From Rhizophagus clarus (lineage: Eukaryota; Glomeromycota; Glomeromycetes; Glomerales; Glomeraceae), in assembly GCA_015698045.1 (NCBI GenBank), contig BLAL01000229.1, positions 1,896,001 through 1,960,000 of the forward strand: 64,000 bases of DNA. The letters run 5' to 3'. A program made the position numbers and the translations under genes. The notes beneath the pieces are model-generated. The model made no database searches. It was not told the DNA's origin and worked only from the letters and a program-made list of their open reading frames with translations. Shown here in pieces: positions 20,156 through 31,569 of the stretch (the stretch's first letter is position 1; every line of letters starts with the position of its first letter).

Positions 20156-20921
20156 GGCACAATGCCAGGACTGCTAGTTCTTTTTAATGATGTAATTGTA
20201 TTATTATCCAGTTATATCATGTGTCTTGTATTACTATCACGTGACTGTATTATTTACTGTATCTCTGTCAAATTATTTCTATTAATATATTTACCACATT
20301 ACACTATTTGTAACTACCCCATCAAGTAAATGATAGTACTTGTTACTCTCCTTTCTTTCATTTATCAATATACTTACTTTTTTATCAACTCACATATTTT
20401 TTTAATTTGAATTTTTTTTTTTTTTAAAAAAAAAAAAGATGAAAAAAATGAAAAAACAAAATTTTTTAAATGAAATAAAAAAAAAAAAAACAGAAAAATG
20501 GAAAATTAAAATTTTTTTAAATGGAATTAAATTTTTTTTTTTCAATAAACTAAACAATATATATACTTGTTAATGATATTATAATAATTATCACTAAATT
20601 AAAAAAAAAGGTTAAAAAAAAGTCTAATTAATAATATTACTTATTAATGATATAATAAATTACTACTCTGATTGACCAAATTGAAATAAATCTTACTTAT
20701 GTTACAATTTTACCCGTGATTCACCCATGATAATATAATATTTATAATATACTGAATACCTGCGACTTGTTCATGACTCACTCATAACATTACTTGATGT
20801 AAAACACTATAATATAATTGTAAGGTTGATCAACAATTTAAAAATAATTAAATCAATCTCTCTCTATAAAATTTCTATAGACAAGTTACAAATTTGAACT
20901 TTATTATTTTACAAAAAGAAT
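20156..20921. other. AT-rich intergenic sequence with homopolymer runs
   Basis: Long A and T tracts (about 20408-20535) and no supported gene. It separates the minisatellite from the 3' end of the decayed gene interrupted by the hAT element. Confidence 0.4.
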
Positions 20922-21265
20922 TTATTCATTTAATGCTTCATCAACAGCGGTCTCAATATCAAATACATTCAAATCATGATTAATAATTGGATGAAGTTCT
21001 ATAATTTAAGTAATTTTTAATTTGAATCATTTATATTGTTTCATTTTTCAATTTCTATATCCTTTTGATTAGAAGTATTTGGATTACTACTATCTTTTTC
21101 TTTATCTTCACCGTTATTATCATCATAAAAATTGTCATCTTCATTCTCATTAAAATCATCATGAGCCTTAGCATTAGATAATGCTTCTCATATTGACAAA
21201 TGAAAAACATTTTCTAGTATACCTACATAGGCGCATTTTAATTTTTGTTGGGCATTTGTGATGTA
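20922..21265 (-). pseudogene. 3' part of an old gene split by the hAT insertion
   Basis: A last exon (20922-20998) reads LHPIINHDLNVFDIETAVDE to a stop and is preceded by an AATTATAG acceptor. Upstream, 21040-21260 reads an acidic stretch (EALSNAKAHDDFNENEDDN) and, next to the hAT end, NAQQKLKCAYVGILENVF. At least one internal stop is present. The 5' part continues beyond the hAT at 28973 and on (GRKPKEI, then FVGKKGRQALY). I remember this sequence as part of a multi-copy uncharacterised Rhizophagus family. Confidence 0.45.
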
Positions 21266-21924
21266 TAGAGGTTGAAACTGGTTTTATTATTACAAACCAG
21301 TTTTATTGTCATCTAAAAAATTGAAATCAGTTATAAACTGGTTTTATATTAAATCTGGTTAAATCAAATAACCTGATTATGTAGTATTAATAAGTAAAAA
21401 AAATGAAAAATTTATAAAAATTATTTTACACTTTCATTTCAATTTTTTTTATTAATAAAATTCAAAATATATTCTCATTATTACTATTACTATTACTACT
21501 ACAAGGATCTCAAACTACATATAAATAGGTCAGGGGTTGAGTTTGCTTATTAATCATATAAAATTTTTAAAAAGTTACTTATTTCAGAGGTATTTTTAAA
21601 AATTTCTTATCATATATACCCCTGTATTTAAAAGATCTACTAATTGGATTTTAATGAAATTTATATCATTAGATTCATCTTAATGAGACGAATCTAATGG
21701 TATAAATTCTATTTTGATAGCATTAATATTAACCAAGATATCCTAAATTAAAAATTTTATTATACATCATATCTGACCTAAATAAGAGATGTTCGGGGTC
21801 CTACTACTACTACTATTATTATTATTATGCTAAAATGTCTAAAATAACCAATTAATCATTATTATTAATTATTAAATATTTGTTTAACTATCAAAAAAAT
21901 TCCATAAGCTTCCTAAAATTTAGT

Positions 21925-22790
21925 TTTCTTGTGGTGGAAACATCTCAAAATGGGTGTTATTACGTTTTAAAAATAAAACTTTATTTACTAAGTCAGGTGT
22001 CAATTATGTTTTTTTACCAAAATATGATTTTCAGTATCTGAAAACAATCGTTCGCTTGGTACCGATATCGCCAGAATTGAAAGATATTTTCTTGCTAATT
22101 GCATTAAAGTAGGAAAACTATTTCTATGATTTGACCACCACATTAAAGGGTCATCTTTAATCCTAATATCTTGTGACTTTATATAACATGATATTTCATC
22201 TTCTTCTTCTATGTTCATTTGTGTATAATTACCTTCTAGATCACTGAATAAATTACCATCATTATTCTTCACAGAATTTCTATCTTCATTATCATCCAGA
22301 ATATAGAGATTTATTTTTAATTTATTGTATAAATTCTTTACTAATTGATGCATCCTATCTTATTTATTGTTAGTTGTCCACTTGAAATATTTAAATTGGG
22401 GTCAAGAAATATAGCAATTAAAGCAGTATCTGTCAGAACAGCCTATAATTCATCTAGCGATAAGTATATTGCAGCTCAGACTTTTTCAAGTAAACCATTT
22501 GTATTAACTGGTAGTAAATCTTCTACCTTATTTGTGTCTTTAATGCTTTCAATTTGTATTTATTTTCTACTAGGTTCCTGTTGAGTTCATCCTCTTCCTC
22601 AGCCACAGGCGCTCATCCTTTGTTGATATTGCCGATGTGCATGTTGCCATTGCCGTTGAGTGTCAGCACTAGGTATATCATCATCTGTTATTTCATCATC
22701 ATCGTTTTCTTCATAACTTTCAAAATAAACAAGCATCAAGTAGGTTTCAACTGTTTTATTTTTGTCTGGCCTTGGAGCAAATTTCTTCTT
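21925..22790 (-). pseudogene. hAT transposase, C-terminal part
   Basis: Minus-strand reading gives AAIYLSLDEL-like sequence near 22440-22490 (ALIAIFLDPNFKYFKW), a Gln/His-rich linker near 22600-22680, an acidic linker, and then the hAT dimerisation domain PLMWWSNHRNSFPTLMQLAR, KYLSILAISVPSERLFSD. The sequence continues to a DLVNKVLFLKRNNTHFEM end near 21925 in a shifted frame. Family hallmarks are the WW, the LARKYL and the SVPSERLFS motifs. At least two frame shifts and one stop are visible. Confidence 0.75.
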
Positions 22791-22791
22791 A

Positions 22792-25700
22792 CATCAGAAA
22801 AAATTTTGGTCTGCAGATCTGCGCAATTCTGCAGAATCCAATTCTGCGCAGATCTGAGGACATGCCGATGCGCAGCACTTAAAAATTTCATGGATTTCTG
22901 CGCAGATCTGCAAGCACAAAAAAACCTGCGAAATTTTTCAAAAATAAATCTGCGAAATTTTTCAAAAACACTAATGCAAATTTACAATTAGGTAGTGTTT
23001 TAACTTTAATATTAACTAATATTAATTTATTAATTAAAGATATTTACAAATTTAAAAGTACATATATTAAACTATCCTATTTGCTAACTAAATGCACTAA
23101 TTAAAAAGTCTCCTTTTCTTTTCTTTACTGACGTTCAAATTATGTTGTTGTTAATGGTTTGAATATTGTTCCAGTTAGTTCAATTCCAACAAACAACTTT
23201 TAACTTTTTCAATCCAACAAAACGTGTCAAAACGTGAAAATATTATCGCTCCTAAAGAAAACCGTAGACCTACAATAAAAGAAAAGTGAAATATTAGCTG
23301 ACTTTTCATTTAAATAAAAAAAATGAAATCATATCCGCCGATTTTCAGAATTAACAAAATTAGCCTAAATTAAGGAATTTGATGATAATTAGATAAAAAT
23401 TAAGTTAAATAAGTTTCACAAAAAGGATCACTCTTGTGCTACATGATCATATGACACAAATATCGAGAAATTACTTCAACAAAAGTAGCATTAAAAAATT
23501 TTTTTCTTTCGTAAACTTCATATTAAACTCCCCATCAACTTCCCCATCAAACTTTTCCACCAGTTTTTACATTATGTAAGTTGAGAATTTTGGCAAGTAT
23601 ATTAGTAGTTATTTTACATTAAATATAACTTGGAGCTATTTTTTTATTTTTTTTTCAATAGTTTATAAAAAAAAATTTATTTAGGCAGCAAAATTATTCA
23701 AAAATAATCTTTCAATAAATAAATAATTCTAAGATTAATAATGATGTTTTAGTGAATTTAAATTATATATTGATTAGTTTATTTAGTTAAAATCTATTTG
23801 ATATTCGTTATTAATTATTTTTCAATCAATTTTTTTCGTTAAATCATTATTCTGGTGCTTATTCTTACTTTTTTTTTAAATAAACTAATTTTATAATATT
23901 TTTATTCCTTTTTTTAGAAATTTCTTCTACTGGTTTCAGGTTAAAGAGGTAAATTTTTTTGGAAAAGGTCTTAAAAGTTTTTTTAAGTATTTTTTGGCTT
24001 ATTTTTTCTTATGTAGGGACGGTTTTGATCGATTTTAATCGGTACTGCGCCACATAATTGATGATTGGCAAATTCCTCAAATCGGCGCATATGTAATTTC
24101 GAAGATAAATACCTTTGAAATCTTCGTCCAGAAGCTGTAAACCTACAAGAAACAAAATAAATGAAATGTTAGCAAATGTTTTATTAAGAAATTTCAAAAA
24201 AATAGTAAAAGGAACTTCGTAGAGCACCTTCGAAGTTTTGTAACGTTCCAGGAAGCCCCAGATCTATAAAAATAAGCGTTAATAAAACGTCTCGTTAAAA
24301 AGGAAATTAAACAAATTTTGAAGTTCTACCTTCGAAATTTCTTCTAGGAATCCAACCGCAGACCTACAAAAGAAAGAATAAGAAAATAAAGAACGTTAGT
24401 AAACGTTTATTGAATAAAAAAACCCAAAAATTAAAGGTACTTTCGAGAAATGTATAGTATTTCGACGTCCAGGATCTAAAAAGAAAGAAAAAATTGAACG
24501 TTAGTAACGTTCATTATAATAGAAGTAAAAAGAAATTTGAAAGTGATGAATTACCTTTGAATGGAGTCTGGCCTTCGTCTGGACCTAAAAAATAAAAAAC
24601 ATCAAACGTTAGCAATGTTCGTTAAACAAAAAAATTAAATTTTTTTTTGAAGGTCATACCTTCAAAATAGTCTTCGAAAATGGTTACTAGATCTAAAAAA
24701 AAAAAAATGGACGTTAATAAATATTTATTAACATTCGTTAAATAAAAACAAAAAAAATAAATTGAAGGCCTTACCTTCGAATGGAGTCCAGTCTTCGAAA
24801 TAGAACGTCTGGATCTAAAAAAAATAAAAAAACAAACATTAGTAACGTTTATTAAAATAAAATAAAAAAAAAAGTAAAAATTTTTGAAGATATTATACCT
24901 TTGAAATATCATAGTCCGCCTCTAAAGGAGTTCCAGACTTAACAAATAAAAAAAAATGAATATTAGTAACGTTCGTTTAAAAAAACAAAAAAAAATAATA
25001 ATTTTCAAAGATATTATACTTTTGAAATATCATAGTCCGTCCCTAAAGGAGTTTTGGACCTAAAAAAGAAAGAAAATGAACGTTAGTTAATGTTCATTGA
25101 AATAATAAAAAAAAAGATATTTCAAAGTTTCTTTATCTTCGAAATACCACAGTCCACTTCGAATTAAAGTTCTGGACCTAAAAAATGAAATGAAACATTA
25201 GTGATATTTCGTAAAATAAAAATATATAAAAAAAAAATTTATTTCGAAGTTTTTTTACCTTCGAAATAACTTGGTCCACTTCTTCTGAACCTAAAAAAGA
25301 AAGAAAATGAACGTTAGTTAACGTTCGTTGAAATAAAAGTAAAAAAAAAAATTATTTTTTTTTTACTTACAGTAGTCTGCCTATAAAGGACTTCTGAACC
25401 TAAAAAATAAAAAAAAACGAATATTAGTAACGTTTATTTAAATAAAACAAAAAAAAATAATAATTTTCGAAGATATTTTACCTTCGAAATATTATATAGT
25501 CTGCCTCTAAAGGAGTTCTGGACCTAAAAAAAGAAAAAAAATGAACGTTAGTTAACATTCGTTGAAATTAAAGTAAAAAAATTGTTTTTTTACTTAATGG
25601 TCTGTCTCGAAATGGAGTTCCAGATCTAAAAAAAAGGGATAAAAGCGAAATGTTACTAACGTTTCGCTAAAATACAAAAAAAAAACATTTTTTTTTTACT

Positions 25701-27208
25701 TGAAGTGGTCCACCTCGAAATGGAGTTCTGGACCTAAAAAAAAGAAGAAATGCGAAACGTTACTAACGTTTCGCTAAAATACAAAAAAAAAATCATTTTT
25801 TTTTACTTAGTGGTCTGCCTCGAAATGGAGTTCCAGACCTAAAAAATGAAGAAATGCGAAATATTACTAACGTTTCGCTAAAATACAACAAAAAAATCAT
25901 TTTTTTTTACTTAGTGGTCCGTCTCGAAATGGAGTTCCAGACTTAAAAAAAAGGAAAAAAAGCGAAACGTTACTAACGTTTTGCTAAAATACAAAAAAAA
26001 TGAATTTTTTTTTACTCTTAAAGTGGTCTGCCTTGAAATGGAGTTCTAGACCTAAAAAAAAGAAAAAGAAATCAAATGTTAGTTAACGTTCGTTAAATTA
26101 AATCAATAAAAAAATCTGGAGCTGTACTTCGGCTTTTGGACCTCAAAAAAAATTAAAAATAATAAAAAAAAATCCAGAGCTGTACTTTGGCTTCCAGACC
26201 TAAAAAAATATAAAAATCGAACGTTTATAATGTTCGTTAAATAAATTAATATACTTGAAGGCTTTAACCTTCGAAATGAAAAATCCAGAGCCGTTCTTCA
26301 GTGTCAAGGACCTCTAACCTTCGAAATGGAGAGTCCAGAACTGTTCTTCAGCGTCAAGGATCTCTACCCTTTGAAGTGGAGAGTCCAGGGCTGTTCTTTA
26401 ACATCCAGGACCTCTAATCTTTGAAATAGAGTCTGAAAAGGGCTTTGGGCTCGTCCAAAACTTAGAAAAGAAGCTACAAAAAAAAAAAATTTTAAAATAG
26501 CTTCGCAAGACAGATCTTGCCATTTTTGTTTGTAAAACTTCAAAATTCAAAAACTTCCTAATTTCTCATTCATCCTGCACTTTAAAACTATAAGTAAAAA
26601 ATTTTTGTTTGAATCTGGAATTTGTATCTTTGGCATTTCGTCAAACATTGAAAAACTTGTCTTAAAGACTTCGAACCTTATAAAGAAACAGTATTTTTTA
26701 TTTTTTTTTTTTAAAAAAAAATTATTCTTTAAGTCTGATTGTCTGACAAGCTTCGAAGCTTAAAAAAGAATCCATTAAAAATTTATTTTTTTTTTCTTTG
26801 GTATCTTTAAACAAATTAATTTTTTTAAGGCGTTAAAAAATTATTTCTTTAAAAGAATTATTTCTTTAAGAGTGTTATAAAATTATTTCTTTAAAGTGAT
26901 AGAAAAAAATTGTTTCTTTAAAAAAGTTTAAAAATTAGTGATATAAAGTTTATCAAAATAAATATGCAAAGTTTATCAAATTAAAGAAGAAAATTGTGAA
27001 AATCTTTAAAGATTTTTGTACGAAGTGTTTTTAAAAATCTGCAATTTTGGAGATTATCACAAATTTTTCATAAAAAAATCTTTGAAAAAATAAAAAAATA
27101 ATTTCTGCAGTATTGCGCAGATTCTTAACAAAATTGCATTAAAAAAATGCGGCAATCTGCTAAAATCACAGATCACCACAGATCTGAACTGATACAACTT
27201 TCCCGATG
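22792..27208 (-). mobile_element. 4.4-kb insertion with inverted ends and CAGATCTGCG-type subterminal motifs
   Basis: The left end reads CATCAGAAAAAATTTTGGTC and the right end, read inward, CATCGGGAAAGTTGTATCAG. Both ends hold repeated CAGATCTGCGC / TGCAGATCTG motifs within 250 bp. TA stands on both sides (22790-22791 and 27209-27210), compatible with a TA duplication. It lies inside the transposase frame of the hAT, which resumes on the other side (HPYIESLT on one side, FAPRPDKNKTVETYL on the other). A partial copy of the right end occurs at 16.7-16.9 kb. No transposase frame was found. Much of the interior is the splice-like repeat array. This may be a non-autonomous element or a decayed one, and its superfamily is uncertain. 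Confidence 0.6.
24009..26450 (-). repeat. tandem array of exon/intron-like units (splice signals on minus strand)
   Basis: At least twelve units of roughly 90-130 bp. Read on the minus strand, each has a poly-pyrimidine tract ending in TTTTTAG or TTTGTAG, then a 30-42-base piece, often GTCCAGAACTCC... or ATCTGG..., ending TTCGAAG or TTTCAAAG. A GTAAAA, GTATAA or GTAAGG donor-like start follows, then an AT-rich stretch containing the palindrome AACGTTAGTAACGTT. Examples are TTTTTTAG|GTCCAGACGAAGG near 24590 and TTTGTAG|GTCTGCGG near 24360. Exon-like pieces mostly lack stops in one phase (PLEADYDISK-type readings). Toward 26.2-26.45 kb the units shorten and lose this order. Confidence 0.7.
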
Positions 27209-27210
27209 TA

Positions 27211-28811
27211 AGTGACTCTATGTATGGATGAATGAAGTTAAGTGTTGGATAATTGGTACCACACAAATGCCTAGTTACAATTATGATCAGTTTCAATAGT
27301 TCTACAACTTCCTGCAAAAACCTTTAATAATGTTATAAATAAATAGAATAATCAATAATAATTTAAATAAATAAAAAATGAAAAATACAGATTTTAATAG
27401 AGTTAAAATACTACTCTTTTTCCGCAACTGATAAGCACAGATGTTCTAACTTTTCACCTTCTTTCTGAGTAGCACAATTTGGTCAAGAAAGTAACGAAGT
27501 TGAAATGAATCTTATCAAATTATGTAATTCTAAAAGGCGTTTACAGGCTAGGTAGGTGGAATTCCACCTGGTTTTTACGTCTGTCAAAAGGTCAAGAGGA
27601 CTTTGAACAGTATCACCTTCAACTCAGCCAGATTCATCTTGTACCTCACGCAATTGTTGAGCTTGTTTTAGGAGTCAAAAAAAAGTCTGCAGGCTTTTAA
27701 CGTGGTGATGTATTGCTTTACATTGTTTCAATCCTTCTTGGATTGATAACTGTAATATATGTACAGCACACAGTTGACGTTCTACACTGCTTAAATAATT
27801 GTTATTTAATAATCGTATTCCCTTAACCATATTACCTTTATTATCTGTAACAATAGTAAAAACTGATGGTTCAAGATACCAGCTGCAAATTATTTTAAAT
27901 AATTCTTCACTAACCACTTCTTCTGTATGCGGATATGGAAGATGATCACAAGAATGAAAGGCTTCTTGAAACTTAAAATCAGAAGACAACTAGGTTGCTG
28001 TAACGCCTAAATATCTGTGTCAAGAATTGGTTGTTCATAGGTCAGTAGTCAAATGAATTGTTGTTACGCTACTATGAAGTAGAAAGCTTAATTGATCATG
28101 TCTCCAATTATAAACTCCATAGATGAGTTCCTTGGCAATTTTATCACACAGGATACAAAATCCTGGCTTACACGTGTAAATAAATTCTCAAAAAAACTGA
28201 TTTTGTAAAATGAATAGAGGTAAAACAAAATGAACAATAAACTGGATTAATTTTCTTGCTAAAAATTCTTGTCTTTGAACTGGACATCACGATGATGAAC
28301 TATAATAATCAATAACTTAGGTTTGATAACTTTGATCACGTTTTGGCTAGACAATAAATAAATTAATTATATTGAACCTAACAAAATTAAGTGCAAATAA
28401 TTTTGATCATACTTCTCTATGTTCATCTAAAAAGTCAGTAAAATTATCTTTCATTATGCCATGTTTATCTCGTAAATGAGATATCATACTTGATGTGTTT
28501 CCACCTTTACGAGTATATGCATAAGGTTTTTTATGTAATCCAGAAAGTTCATATTCACATATTTTACAATACATGAGCTCAGAGTCATTTTCGTCTATAT
28601 GAAAAAAAAGAGGTATGACTTTTGTTACTACAGTTGGATATAATACTGGATTTTCACTTTTTTTAATCTTTGGATAATTGTGTGAATAGCGGGGTAAAAG
28701 AATCTTGATCAGGATCAGCGCCTGTATCTGGATAAAACATAGAAGCTGATATTTTTCTTTTTTTCGAGAGAGAAGAGATAGTGATAATGAGTCAGAGATA
28801 ATCGACATCAT
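27211..28811 (-). pseudogene. hAT transposase, BED finger and core
   Basis: From an ATG near 28811 the frame encodes a BED-type zinc finger (YCKICEYELSGL ... MISHLRDKHGI). After breaks, 27675-27989 reads the hAT core FTIVTDNKGNMVKGIRLLNN and RQLCAVHILQLSIQEGLKQ. The stretch at 27211-27317 reads MQEVVELLKLIIIVTRHL, then YPTLNFIHPYIESLT. At that point the 4.4-kb insertion begins. BED fingers bind the transposon ends and the D-D-E core cuts DNA. Several stops and frameshifts lie between these blocks. Confidence 0.75.
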
Positions 28812-28980
28812 TTATAATTTGTGCTTTGTAGCACAAAACTATGAATAAAACTGGTTAAATCAGTTATAATAAAACCAGTTTATCGTTTTGTTATAACGTC
28901 AAACCTGGTTATAAATCTGAAATGATTAAACTCAGTTATAAAACTGATTTCGATAATTGGTTCCAATCTCTAGTGATGTA

Positions 28981-29080
28981 ATGTATATAAAGCTTGACGA
29001 CCTTTTTTTCCAACAAAAGTAAAATAATTCTAAATTTCTTTTGGCTTTCTGCCTAGTACTTTATTTTATTTTTGTATAAT
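28981..29080 (-). pseudogene. 5' part of the old gene split by the hAT insertion
   Basis: Minus-strand reading outward from the hAT gives VLGRKPKEI, then NYFTFVGKKGRQALY. Together with NAQQKLKCAYVGILENVF on the far side of the transposon this is one coding sequence in pieces. At least one stop and one frame change are present, so the gene had decayed before or after the insertion. Further upstream I cannot follow it. Confidence 0.4.
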
Positions 29081-30420
29081 TATGGGACTGCTGGTATTTC
29101 GCTTTGAACTACACTTATTTTTATTTAATAAAGAACATAAAGACAGATAAAAATGTTAAAAATAAAAAACCAAAAAAATGGAGAATTAAGCAAAGCCATA
29201 TCCTCTAAAAAGAAGTTATGTGAATAAATTATATTTGTTAAGATCATCAAGATTTAAACAAAAAGCACATTCTTTAAAATGTGTTAAATGTTTACAAATA
29301 TGCCTATCATAATGCAATACATTTGTTAAAATACAATATGGCATTACATTAAAAAAAATTCTAAGTATACTGTTCTTTAGCCAATTGGATAACATATATA
29401 GTAAATTTTATTCAATTTTCCAGTAAAACATTAAATATGTTAAGACATGCTTAGATTAATTATCAGTTAAATTAACTTCTATAACTCTTTATTGCCACCA
29501 TAACTCTTTATCTGATATATTATAATAATTTGTAAATTTACGAGATTTGCCTAGTTATATTGTATGCTAAAAAGTAAATGACAGAAAAGTTATCAAATTA
29601 GTGATAAGATTTGACATTAATTTCCAATAAAATGTAATATTGTAATGCATATTAAACCATGTTTAAAATTGATTATTTCTGGGTAAATGTCTGGATTGGC
29701 CTAAGCTGGAAGTATTACATATGAAATAGAAGAGATTGCTATATAATCCTATCTAATCTAATAAATGTATATATGATTTCATCACCAAAAAAAAATAAAA
29801 CAAAATAAAATTGATTATTTGTTAAATTAACCATTGATTTTTATAGTCAGTTTTATTTATTAATGAATATATCACTGGTCAAAATCAATTCTATCAGGTA
29901 CATATTAGGAACTTATATATTGATGGCTAATCAAATAAATATCAGGTATTTTTACATATCGGGTATCTGATTTATTACACTTCAAAATATGCCTAATTAC
30001 CAAGACCCCGATATCTAAACCATTGGTCACTGATATATTATTTAATATATATCGGGCACAATTCTATCTTACACATATTGGATACCTGATATGTGATACA
30101 AATTTTAATACGTTAGATTTTATATTATATAGCGTATTAAGAAATTTTTTAGAGTTTACTTTCTTTATAGATTTTCTTTTTAGAAATTTTTAATTCATTT
30201 AATGTAGTTAAAAAATTTTTATTGTCTTATTTGTTGAATGCATTATCAAGTTTATAAATTTTTGTAAAGTGTTTAAAAGTATAATTATTATTGTTAATAT
30301 TTTTATTTTATTACGTATTTTATTACAATAAATTAATAAAAAAGTTACAGTCATTTATAATACAAGTTTAAAAAAAGTTTGCTCAAACTTTTCTTAATTG
30401 TGATCACGTTAGGATCAAGA
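29081..30420. other. AT-rich intergenic sequence, no gene seen
   Basis: Nothing coding is supported. Around 29940-30100 there are several inverted copies of a TATCGGGTATCTGATAT-like motif that could form hairpins. This may be the trace of a small inverted-repeat transposon. Confidence 0.35.
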
Positions 30421-30424
30421 TGAA

Positions 30425-30985
30425 TAAATAAAACTGCAACCTAAAATAAATAAAAGAAACGTTAAAACTGTTTCTTTAATATTCAAAAAATATCCCTCCC
30501 TCCCTCCTTACATTTCAAGTCTGAAGTCCAGCAATCTGAAAAAAATAAAGAAAGAAATATTAATAACGTTTCTTTAATATTAAAAAAAAAATCACTACCC
30601 TTTCCAACTTACATTCCCAAGTCCAGTTCATCCAAGAAGGCTGGCCACTTAAAAAAAAATAAAGAAACGTTAGTAATGTTTCTTTAATATTAAAAAAAAA
30701 TCTCCTGTCTTTTCTAACTTACATTCTCAAGTCTGGTTCGTCCAAGAAGATTGGCAACCTAAAAAAAATAAAGAAAAAAACATTAGTAACGTTTTTTTAA
30801 TATTAAAAAGAAAATTCCTCACCCTTTCTAACTTACATTCCCAAGTCCAGTTTATCCAAGAAGGCTGGTAACCTAAAAAAAAATAAAGAAAGAAATGTTA
30901 GTAACATTTCTTTAATATTAAAAAAATTTCCCCACCCCTTCCAACTTATATTCCAAGTCTGGAAGTCTAGCAACCTAAAAAAAAA
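30425..30985 (-). repeat. second exon/intron-like tandem array, about 110-bp units
   Basis: Five units with the same design as the 24-26.5 kb array. On the minus strand a T-rich tract ends in TTTTTTTTAG, then a 36-base piece such as GTTGCCAATCTTCTTGGACG..., then GTAAGTTAGAAA or GTAAGTTGGAAA (near-perfect 5' splice sites), then an AT-rich spacer with AACGTTACTAACGTT. In one phase the 36-base pieces read LPAFLDELDLG or LPAFLDKLDLG without stops, and consecutive pieces would join in frame. Some units have AA instead of AG at the acceptor. No start or end of a gene was found. Confidence 0.65.
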
Positions 30986-31569
30986 ATAAAAAAAAAATCA
31001 TGGTTTAGAAAACTGTAAAAATAGATTGATCATGATAATCAATGATCGTCAAATTAAAATTAAAATACCAAAACTATTGCATGTAAACGCCAAAAAACTT
31101 TGGCAGTTTAGTAAAAATAAGTTTGATCACGTATTTTAAAAATGTAAAAGATTATTTCAAGATTTTATATTGTAAATTGATAGATTAGTTCTCTCAATTT
31201 GATCTATAGAAAGATTTTAGTAACATTTTAGAAGAATCAGTGGTATTAAATCTGTTACGCCTAAAATGTACCTTTTTTAAAAATTTATTGGAGACATTTC
31301 ATTATTACAATATATTATATAATATATGATGACAAATTGTTTATTTAATTAACACTTTAATAAAAAAAAATAAATGTTTATTGAATAAAAGCAATTTATT
31401 ATAATAAGCTTTAATTACTTATAATTGAGGTCAAATTTTTTAATTTCAATTGAATATAGGCCGATATCAAATCAAATTATAAAATAGTGAAAATATTAAA
31501 ATAATAATTAGATGAATATAAAATATATATATATCTAATAAAAAATAATAATAATAAAAGATAATAAAA
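30986..31569. other. AT-rich intergenic sequence, nothing recognised
   Basis: No coding or RNA signal was seen. The sequence has simple-sequence stretches such as (AAT)n near 31540-31560. Confidence 0.35.

Larger units (their letters stand above)
21266..28972 (-). mobile_element. hAT DNA transposon, itself interrupted by a 4.4-kb insertion
   Basis: It is flanked by an exact 8-bp direct duplication GTGATGTA (21258-21265 and 28973-28980), the size hAT transposases make. The termini are inverted: TAGAGGTTGAAAC at the left and, read inward from the right, TAGAGATTGGAACC. Subterminal AAACTGGTTT/AACCAGTTT motifs occur in several copies at both ends. The minus strand encodes a BED finger, the transposase core and the C-terminal dimerisation region. 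Without the insertion at 22792-27208 the transposon would be about 3.3 kb, a normal length. Several stops and frame changes make it non-functional. The insertion left the flanking gene in two halves. Confidence 0.88.

Noticed and set aside
19832-20329. 165-codon hydrophobic frame resembling a membrane protein
   Set aside because: It is produced by a 30-bp minisatellite whose length is divisible by three. There is no conserved start context or homologue.
24009-26450. Possibility that the regularly spaced units are a CRISPR array
   Set aside because: Repeat units are long, diverged and imperfectly spaced, with no uniform short repeat separating unique spacers and no cas genes. The genome is eukaryotic.
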